11,288 nt of DNA from an uncultured Ruminococcus sp. Its GTDB lineage: Bacteria > Bacillota > Clostridia > Oscillospirales > CAG-272. The notes beneath the pieces are model-generated. The model worked only from the letters and a program-made list of their open reading frames with translations, did not search any database and was not told where the DNA came from. A program made the translations under genes and the position numbers. Numbering within the stretch: position 1 is the first letter of the stretch; each line of letters begins with the position of its first letter. Of this stretch, positions 6,253-11,288 are shown piece by piece. The stretch lies in contig CADBRS010000015.1 of assembly GCA_902797125.1 (NCBI GenBank), positions 1-11,288 on the forward strand. Direction: 5' to 3'.

Positions 6253-8028
6253 TTATTTTGCGATTGCGTTGATCGACGATTCGTTGTAGTTGATGGTCGT
6301 ATTCTCTGCCAGACCGTCATGCCAAGACGTCAGATCGTTCGAAGTCAGCGTACGAGCAATCGTGATCTGCCATTCCTTCAGCTCATCCACGGATTTCAGG
6401 TAAGCAATGCAGATATACTCTGTGGTCGTTGAATCACTGGTGTAGGATACCGACAGGGTCGTCATATCTCCCGCTTTGGCTTCATCGAATGCCCAGTCTT
6501 CGACTTCCTCGAAATCACAATCTCCGTGGATCATGTGCTCGTATCCGGCATGATAGGCATTGGTATAACCCAGTTCATTCAGGACTTCGTCCATGTCCTT
6601 CGTCGAGGCCACGGTCTGATATGTTTCAAGGAATTTGGTGGCTGCTGTCGCGGCATCGACGCTTTCTGCATCCTCTTCTGGACCTTTAAAGGTCGAATCC
6701 TTGTTGAACAGCGCGATCTCAACATTTACGCCGTAAATGTCTTTCAGAGAAGCTTCCCTCGTGACACAGTAAATCGTCGCAGAATAGGATTCTTCTGAAT
6801 CGCTTTCGATCATCTTGACTGAACCTTTGGCTGCCTTTTCGGTCTTTTCAGGTTCGCTGTCTGCAGCTGCGTCTTTGTCATAGACATACCCAAGGATCCA
6901 GCATCCGAGTTCAGAACTGCTCGAGAATGTGGCGTCGGTCTTTACGCATTTTTCATATTCCGCATTGACCTTGTCTTCCAGATTGTCACCCTCAGCGAGT
7001 TCGATCGTCTCAGCGAAATACTCGCGGAGCCATGTTTCGAATGCGGTCTCGTCGGCAGACGCTGCCAGCGCTGCCGCATTCTCCTGAGCTTTTGCCTTCT
7101 CTTCAGCAAATTTTTCATTTGCTTCCGCAACGGCTGCATTGTACTCTTCGTCAGTCTGATCGTCCTTTTTGGTCGGCTTGTTCAAGGTAGCCTTGAACGT
7201 GTAAGTCAGATAATCGGCCGTGAGATAGGAATCGCTGTTTTCCTCAAAATATGTCTGGATCCGATCCGTATCGGCCCGGTTGGCTTCTCCGAGCTTGTTC
7301 TGCATGTACTCATAGTACTTGGAAGCGATCTTCTGCAGTTCCATCATGCGGGTGATATCGGCTTCCCTGACTCCTTTGCCGTAGACGGCCGTCAGGTATG
7401 CGCGGAAAGATTCATAGTAGCTGGAACCCATCGCCTCATAGTAGGATTTGTACAGCTCGTACATGCTCTTCATGTCGCTAATATTGGACTGGATCGAGTC
7501 CTTGTCTTCCTGGGTCAATGTGGAATCATAATCCGGATCTGCCAGCGCTGCTTCTGCATACAGAAGAATATTCTTGGCGCTGGAAACGGACAGATCGGCA
7601 AAATAATCGAACCAGGTCGAGTTCGCATTCGATTCATAACCGAGCATCGAATCATATGTGCCAAGACCAAAGGACTGGGATTTCCATGTGGCTTGCGTAT
7701 TCAAAGAGAAATAACTGCTGACATAGTTGCCCCACTGGCTGTACCATTGCTCATATGTATATTGCATGAAATAAGTCATCATCGTTGCATCGATCTTGTA
7801 GTGCTCGCTGCTCAATACGGTCTTGGCACGCAAAAACGTACCCTGATTGGAAAGTGCGGACAACACGATGGCTGCCACCACGAACAGCACGACGACGGCG
7901 ACGATGATTGTCATAACAACGACAGACTTACCGCCCGATTTATTCTGCTTTTTCTTTTTGACTGCTGTCTGCGAAGAACCGACTTCTTCCTGCAAACGGT
8001 TCAGCCTGCTTCTGGAACCTTTTCCCAT
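6253..8028 (-). CDS. membrane-anchored SurA/PrsA-like foldase candidate
   Basis: A 591-residue protein: basic cytoplasmic N-terminus (1-34, with KKKK), one transmembrane segment (about 35-58) with no cysteine after it, then a large acidic outer domain. This is type II membrane topology, not a lipoprotein. Around residues 210-265 the pattern VREADITRMMELQKIASKYY, followed by a YFEENSDSYL segment, resembles the SurA/PrsA N-terminal chaperone domain. I see no clear parvulin (PPIC) motif, so isomerase activity should not be assumed. An Ala/Glu/Lys-rich helical, possibly coiled-coil insert follows (about 295-340). The likely role is helping exported proteins fold. The start has AAGGTGG (about nine bases upstream), and the gene begins 17 bases after the rnjA stop, so they are cotranscribed. 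Alternative: a general membrane-anchored protein of unknown role. Confidence 0.65.
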   Translation of the reverse strand: MGKGSRSRLNRLQEEVGSSQTAVKKKKQNKSGGKSVVVMTIIVAVVVLFVVAAIVLSALSNQGTFLRAKTVLSSEHYKIDATMMTYFMQYTYEQWYSQWGNYVSSYFSLNTQATWKSQSFGLGTYDSMLGYESNANSTWFDYFADLSVSSAKNILLYAEAALADPDYDSTLTQEDKDSIQSNISDMKSMYELYKSYYEAMGSSYYESFRAYLTAVYGKGVREADITRMMELQKIASKYYEYMQNKLGEANRADTDRIQTYFEENSDSYLTADYLTYTFKATLNKPTKKDDQTDEEYNAAVAEANEKFAEEKAKAQENAAALAASADETAFETWLREYFAETIELAEGDNLEDKVNAEYEKCVKTDATFSSSSELGCWILGYVYDKDAAADSEPEKTEKAAKGSVKMIESDSEESYSATIYCVTREASLKDIYGVNVEIALFNKDSTFKGPEEDAESVDAATAATKFLETYQTVASTKDMDEVLNELGYTNAYHAGYEHMIHGDCDFEEVEDWAFDEAKAGDMTTLSVSYTSDSTTTEYICIAYLKSVDELKEWQITIARTLTSNDLTSWHDGLAENTTINYNESSINAIAK

Positions 8029-8045
8029 AGCTTCATTCCACCTTC

Positions 8046-9740
8046 TTAAATATTCATGATGAACGGGAAGATCATCGGCTTTCTTCCGACCCTGTCATAC
8101 AGGTACTGGCCGAGTGATTCCCTGATTTGGTTTTTAATTGTCATTCTGTCCTGTGGAGAATCCTCGAGGCAATCCAAAATGATGCGCTGAGTAAATGCTT
8201 TGACGTCGTTCATCAAAGCTTCCGATTCTTTGATGTAGACAAATCCTCTGGAAGTGATATCCGGACCTGAGATCAGCGTCTTTTCATAGGAGTCGATCGT
8301 TGCGACGACGACAACCATGCCGTCCTGAGCCAGATGCCATCTGTCACGCAAAACAACATTTCCGACGTCTCCGATCCCGTTCCCGTCAACCATCACGGAC
8401 CCTGCTTCGACGCGTCCGTTCCAGACGGCAGACTTGGGGGTCAGTTCCAGGACCTGGCCGATCTCTCCGACCATGATGTTGTCTGAGGGCATCCCCATTT
8501 CCAAAGCCAGATCCCGATGCGCCAGCAAGTGGCGGTATTCACCGTGGACCGGCATGAAAAACCTGGGTTTGAGAATCGCATGCATCAACTTCAATTCTTC
8601 ACGGCATGCGTGTCCGGAAACATGAACGGCCAAGGCTGCGTCGTGAATGACCGGAATGCCCTTGTGCGCCAGTTCGTTGATGATGTTGCCCACGGTTTTC
8701 TCGTTGCCGGGGATCGCGCTCGAGGAGAGCACGACAACGTCCGAGTTGCCTATCCTGACCTGTGCATGATCATTGAAAGTCATCCGGTAAAGCGCGCTCA
8801 TCGGCTCTCCCTGACTTCCCGTTGTGATCACGGTCAGTTCTTCAGGCTTGTAGTTTTTGATCTCGGCAGCATTGATGATCGTCCCGTCGGGCACCTTCAT
8901 GTAACCCAATTCGATCGCCGCGGCAAGGATGTTGAGCATGCTCCTGCCGATCACGGCGACTTTTCTTCGGTGGTTCACACTGGCATTGATGATCTGCTGG
9001 ACCCGGTGCACGTTTGATGAAAAAGTGGCGATGATCAGCCGCTTGTCCGGATGCATCCGGAAAATATATTCCAGCGACTGTCCGACCGTTTTTTCCGAGG
9101 GCGTGTAGCCGGGGCGTTCGGCATTCGTCGATTCGCACATCAGGAGAAGCACGCCTTCTCTGCCGATCTGAGCCAGTCTGCCGATATTCATGACCTCCCC
9201 TTCGATAGGGGTCAGATCCAGTTTAAAATCTCCGGAATGCACGATCGTGCCGACCGGGGTTCGAATAGACAGGCAGCAGGCATCCGCAATGGAGTGGTTG
9301 ACATGGATAAATTCAACCGAAAAGCTGCCGCACTGTATGATATCGCCCGCTTTGACTTGCTTCAAGGCAGGCTTCATAGGCAAATTGAATTCTTCGAGTT
9401 TGTTTTTGACGATACCCAAAGTCAAAGGCGTCCCGTAAATGGGAGGATTGATAGATCGGAGCACATAGGGGATGGCACCGATATGGTCCTCATGTCCATG
9501 CGTCAAAAACAGACCTTTAACCTTTTCTTTATTTTTCTCGAGATAAGTCGTATCCGGAATCACCAGATCGATTCCGAGCATATCTTCATCGGGAAATCCC
9601 AAGCCGCAATCGATGATGATGATGGTATCTTCATACTCAAGAACAGTCATGTTCTTGCCGATCTCACCGATGCCGCCTAAGGGTATGATCTTCAATTTGC
9701 CAATCTGCAATCTGGTATTTTTCCTTCTTGTCTGTGGCAT
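8046..9740 (-). CDS. rnjA: ribonuclease J
   Basis: Metallo-beta-lactamase/beta-CASP RNase with 5'-to-3' exonuclease and endonuclease activity in mRNA turnover and rRNA maturation, the usual core decay enzyme of Bacillota. The 564 residues match the family. Metal ligands are visible: HGHEDH (81-86), His149 in VNHS, Asp171 in SGDFK, and a late His in MPVHGEYRHL. Beta-CASP signatures include ATFSSNVHR (about 238-246) and SGHA. A C-terminal domain ends in DRVGRKPMIFPFIMNI. The start MPQTRRK follows AAAGGA with six-base spacing; a longer frame reaching 9809 is rejected as leader. It is transcribed from 9877-9905 with a leader of about 130 bases. Whether this is the J1 or J2 type cannot be decided here; rnjA is the name for the main copy. 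Confidence 0.95.
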   Translation of the reverse strand: MPQTRRKNTRLQIGKLKIIPLGGIGEIGKNMTVLEYEDTIIIIDCGLGFPDEDMLGIDLVIPDTTYLEKNKEKVKGLFLTHGHEDHIGAIPYVLRSINPPIYGTPLTLGIVKNKLEEFNLPMKPALKQVKAGDIIQCGSFSVEFIHVNHSIADACCLSIRTPVGTIVHSGDFKLDLTPIEGEVMNIGRLAQIGREGVLLLMCESTNAERPGYTPSEKTVGQSLEYIFRMHPDKRLIIATFSSNVHRVQQIINASVNHRRKVAVIGRSMLNILAAAIELGYMKVPDGTIINAAEIKNYKPEELTVITTGSQGEPMSALYRMTFNDHAQVRIGNSDVVVLSSSAIPGNEKTVGNIINELAHKGIPVIHDAALAVHVSGHACREELKLMHAILKPRFFMPVHGEYRHLLAHRDLALEMGMPSDNIMVGEIGQVLELTPKSAVWNGRVEAGSVMVDGNGIGDVGNVVLRDRWHLAQDGMVVVVATIDSYEKTLISGPDITSRGFVYIKESEALMNDVKAFTQRIILDCLEDSPQDRMTIKNQIRESLGQYLYDRVGRKPMIFPFIMNI

Positions 9741-9779
9741 AATTGATCCTTTTTTTGTAGTCGTTATCGCACAACACGA

Positions 9780-9853
9780 GGGGCTCGTTTCTGGCTTGCA
9801 GAACAGCACTTTTTTCCGGCTGGCGGAATGTTAAAACGAGGCGAGAAAGCCCC
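9780..9853 (-). promoter_or_regulatory. possible long-range fold in the rnjA leader
   Basis: Within the untranslated leader, CTCGTTT/AAACGAG (9834-9840 with 9784-9790) and GGGG/CCCC (9850-9853 with 9780-9783) can stack into one long stem with a nine-base bulge (9841-9849) on one side. It sits between promoter and SD. It matches no riboswitch class I know, and its role is unproven. Confidence 0.3.
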
Positions 9854-9876
9854 GGTCGCGCAAAAACGCATTGTGT

Positions 9877-9905
9877 ATAATAACACATTTTCTATTTATT
9901 TTCAA
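9877..9905 (-). promoter_or_regulatory. sigma-A-like promoter of rnjA
   Basis: Minus-strand TTGAAA (9900-9905), 17-base spacer, TATTAT (9877-9882) with an upstream TG at the extended -10 position. It lies in the divergent rnjA/abrB-like intergenic region (9741-10118), which otherwise holds the rnjA leader, the plus-strand promoter and a perfect palindrome TTTTTCGAAAAA at 9991-10002. Confidence 0.8.
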
Positions 9906-10038
9906 GTATTAAATTCTTTTTTCCCTTTTCCCGTTTCTCCGGGCATCAGGAACGGTCCGGTCGGGTGGCTGAAAATTTGTTCCGAGACAGTTTTTCGAAA
10001 AAACCTAAAAAGGATGCATTTGTCAGTATTTCCACTTA

Positions 10039-10067
10039 TTGACAGTTCCCGGAAAGCATGCTAAAAT
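10039..10067 (+). promoter_or_regulatory. sigma-A-like promoter of the AbrB-like/galactokinase operon
   Basis: TTGACA (10039-10044), 17-base spacer, TAAAAT (10062-10067) with TG at the extended -10 position. A dyad AAGCAT (10054-10059) and ATGCTT (10066-10071) brackets the -10 box and could be an operator. It diverges from the rnjA promoter about 130 bases away. Confidence 0.8.
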
Positions 10068-10082
10068 GCTTAAGACAAACAT

Positions 10083-10118
10083 AAGGAGAAAGGCTGTTTC
10101 GCACAGCTGAACAAACCC
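10083..10118 (+). promoter_or_regulatory. distant SD with intervening hairpin before the AbrB-like gene
   Basis: The only good SD, AAGGAG (10083-10088), ends 30 bases before the ATG. Between them GCTGT (10093-10097) pairs with ACAGC (10103-10107) around TTCGC. Folding this hairpin would bring the SD to an effective spacing of about 13 bases. No in-frame ATG, GTG or TTG start lies closer. Confidence 0.45.
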
Positions 10119-10364
10119 ATGAAAGCAACCGGTATCACCAGAAGAATAGATGAACTCGGGCGGATCGTATTGCCCAAAAGCATTCGGGAAGAGTTCGAAA
10201 TGAACGAAAAAGATCCCGTTGAGATCTACACCGACGAAGACAAGATCATCTTGAAAAAATACCTCCCCGCCTGCATATTCTGCGGGAACGCGGAAGACGT
10301 CATCTACTTCAACGACAAGCGCATTTGCCAAAAATGCCTGCAAGAGATCAAATCCAGATTCTGA
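10119..10364 (+). CDS. AbrB/SpoVT-like regulator with C-terminal zinc ribbon
   Basis: An 81-residue DNA-binding protein. Residues 1-48 are the swapped-hairpin AbrB-type domain, with the characteristic TGITRRIDELGRIVLPKSIR and the KIILKKY strand. Residues 52-73 are a zinc ribbon, C52xxC55...C70xxC73. Family members bind AT-rich DNA as dimers or tetramers, usually as transition-state repressors. It is first in a two-gene operon with the galactokinase seven bases downstream, so it may control that gene or itself; dyads at 10054-10071 and 9991-10002 are candidate sites, by inference. The start is set by the conserved MKATG opening, but its SD is unusually far away. Bacillus AbrB is longer and lacks this ribbon, so I give no symbol. 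Confidence 0.9.
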   Translation: MKATGITRRIDELGRIVLPKSIREEFEMNEKDPVEIYTDEDKIILKKYLPACIFCGNAEDVIYFNDKRICQKCLQEIKSRF

Positions 10365-10371
10365 GGTCCCC

Positions 10372-11288
10372 ATGTATCCTGATCGCTTACTGATTGAAAA
10401 AAATCTGAGCCAGATCGTTTCAAAAGGTGAATTGAGGGCAGCTGCGACCCGCGCGCTTGACGCATTGGACCGTTTTTCATCTCTTTTCGATTCGAATCGG
10501 AGCAGACAGGTTTTTTTGTTCTCTTCCCCCGGAAGGACCGAGCTGTCCGGCAATCATACGGACCACAATCACGGCCTTGTCCTTGCCGCACCGATCGATC
10601 TGGATATCCTAGCCGTCGTCTCTCCGAGGGATGACCGGGGCATTAGGCTATACAGCGAGGGCATGGGCATGATCGAAACAGAGGCATCGCAAACCGATCC
10701 CGATCCTTCACTTTTCGGAACTTCGGTCTCGCTGATCAAAGGCATCTGCTCACTGTTTTTGGATGCCGGGGTCTCGATATCCGGTTTTGACGCATACATG
10801 ACCAGCCTTGTGGCTCCGGGCAGCGGTTTGTCATCCTCGGCTGCGTTCGAATTGATGATTGCAACCGTTTTGAACACGCTGTATGCAAATGAATCGTTTT
10901 CACCCGTCGCCTTGGCCAAAATGGGCAAAAAAGCGGAAAATCTGTTCTTTGGGAAGCCTTGCGGACTGCTGGATCAACTGGCCTGTGCCTACGGAGGGGC
11001 TGTTTTCATGGACTTCCGTCATCCGGAAGATCCTCAGATCGTTCCTCTCACTCTGGACCTGGAAAAGGAAGGCTATGCGCTCTGCATCACCCACACAGGG
11101 GGGACTCATGCCAATCTGACCGGTGCGTATGCCTCTATCCCACAGGAAATGAAGGCGGTGGCGGCGGCTTTGGGCAAAGAGCATTTGGGCGAAGTCGATC
11201 CTGCCGCTTTCGAAGAAGCGCTTCCTCTTCTCTACAGCAAATTATCCCACAGAGCCATTTTGAGAGCGTTCCACTTCTTCTCGGAAAA
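10372..11288 (+). CDS. galactokinase-type GHMP kinase, 3' end beyond window
   Basis: The first 305 residues of a GHMP-family sugar kinase, probably ATP-dependent phosphorylation of galactose at C1 for the Leloir pathway. Motifs: the galactokinase signature variant GRTELSGNHTDHNHG (54-68; classical form GRxNLIGEHTDYxxG), the ATP-binding loop VAPGSGLSSSAAFE (147-160), the probable catalytic Asp201 in PCGLLDQLA, and THTGGTHANLTGAY (240-253) where galactokinases contact the sugar. Around 100 or more residues, including motif 3, are missing. The SD GAGG (10363-10366) overlaps the TGA of the preceding gene, indicating translational coupling. The altered signature (SGNHTDH) is the form I associate with a clostridial subgroup, so a related sugar substrate is possible and no galK symbol is claimed. 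Confidence 0.85.
   Translation, partial: MYPDRLLIEKNLSQIVSKGELRAAATRALDALDRFSSLFDSNRSRQVFLFSSPGRTELSGNHTDHNHGLVLAAPIDLDILAVVSPRDDRGIRLYSEGMGMIETEASQTDPDPSLFGTSVSLIKGICSLFLDAGVSISGFDAYMTSLVAPGSGLSSSAAFELMIATVLNTLYANESFSPVALAKMGKKAENLFFGKPCGLLDQLACAYGGAVFMDFRHPEDPQIVPLTLDLEKEGYALCITHTGGTHANLTGAYASIPQEMKAVAAALGKEHLGEVDPAAFEEALPLLYSKLSHRAILRAFHFFSE

Noticed and set aside
9741..9809. N-terminal extension of RNase J by 23 codons
   Set aside because: The sequence is not RNase J-like, and the ATG at 9740 has a good SD.
9741..9870. Known riboswitch or T-box in the rnjA leader
   Set aside because: No conserved core of a riboswitch class I recognise and no terminator before the gene.
10023..10553. Minus-strand open frame of 176 codons
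   Set aside because: It is antisense to the AbrB-like and kinase genes and covers their promoter; the plus-strand proteins are clearly recognisable.

Overview
The window looks like chromosomal DNA from a gut-type clostridial member of the Bacillota. It encodes RNase J with no RNase E, has an AbrB-type regulator, a lipoprotein solute-binding protein of the Clostridia sort, strong SD sequences and sigma-A-like promoters, and coding regions near 50-55% G+C. No order or species can be named from this sequence alone.

Layout, left to right. On the minus strand, 1-2855 is a xylose operon: xylA (2855-1530) then xylB (1501-1, cut by the window edge after 500 codons), behind its own promoter (2886-2914). 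Next is a stand-alone sugar-binding lipoprotein gene (4509-3007) with its own promoter (4580-4608) and terminator (2935-2978). No ABC permease genes are adjacent.

The stretch 4622-5509 is the odd part. It is AT-rich (two 60-base blocks count to 22-23 G+C, against 33 in a block of rnjA). It holds two apparently frame-broken small genes and ends in an orphan copy of the last 27 codons of the neighbouring zinc-ribbon gene. That copy differs from the intact gene at 15 of 86 bases, with no amino-acid change. The best reading is a small insertion that entered at the gene's 3' end, supplied a replacement 3' end, and left the original one stranded next to the binding-protein promoter.

From 5510 to 9740, minus strand, are an unrecognised twelve-cysteine zinc-ribbon protein, a membrane-anchored SurA/PrsA-like foldase candidate, and RNase J. 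The last two form an operon from a promoter at 9877-9905. A terminator lies before the zinc-ribbon gene, and its 3' arm can also pair with that gene's SD.

On the plus strand, divergent from rnjA, is an operon of an AbrB-like regulator with a C-terminal zinc ribbon (10119-10364) and a galactokinase-type GHMP kinase (10372 to the window end), driven from 10039-10067. Its first gene has an unusually distant SD with a hairpin in the gap; its second gene has an SD overlapping the stop codon of the first.

Metabolically, xylAB and probably the binding protein point to plant-sugar use and the kinase to galactose use. RNase J, the foldase and the zinc-ribbon gene are a housekeeping neighbourhood. No tRNA, rRNA, CRISPR array, recombinase or insertion sequence was seen.
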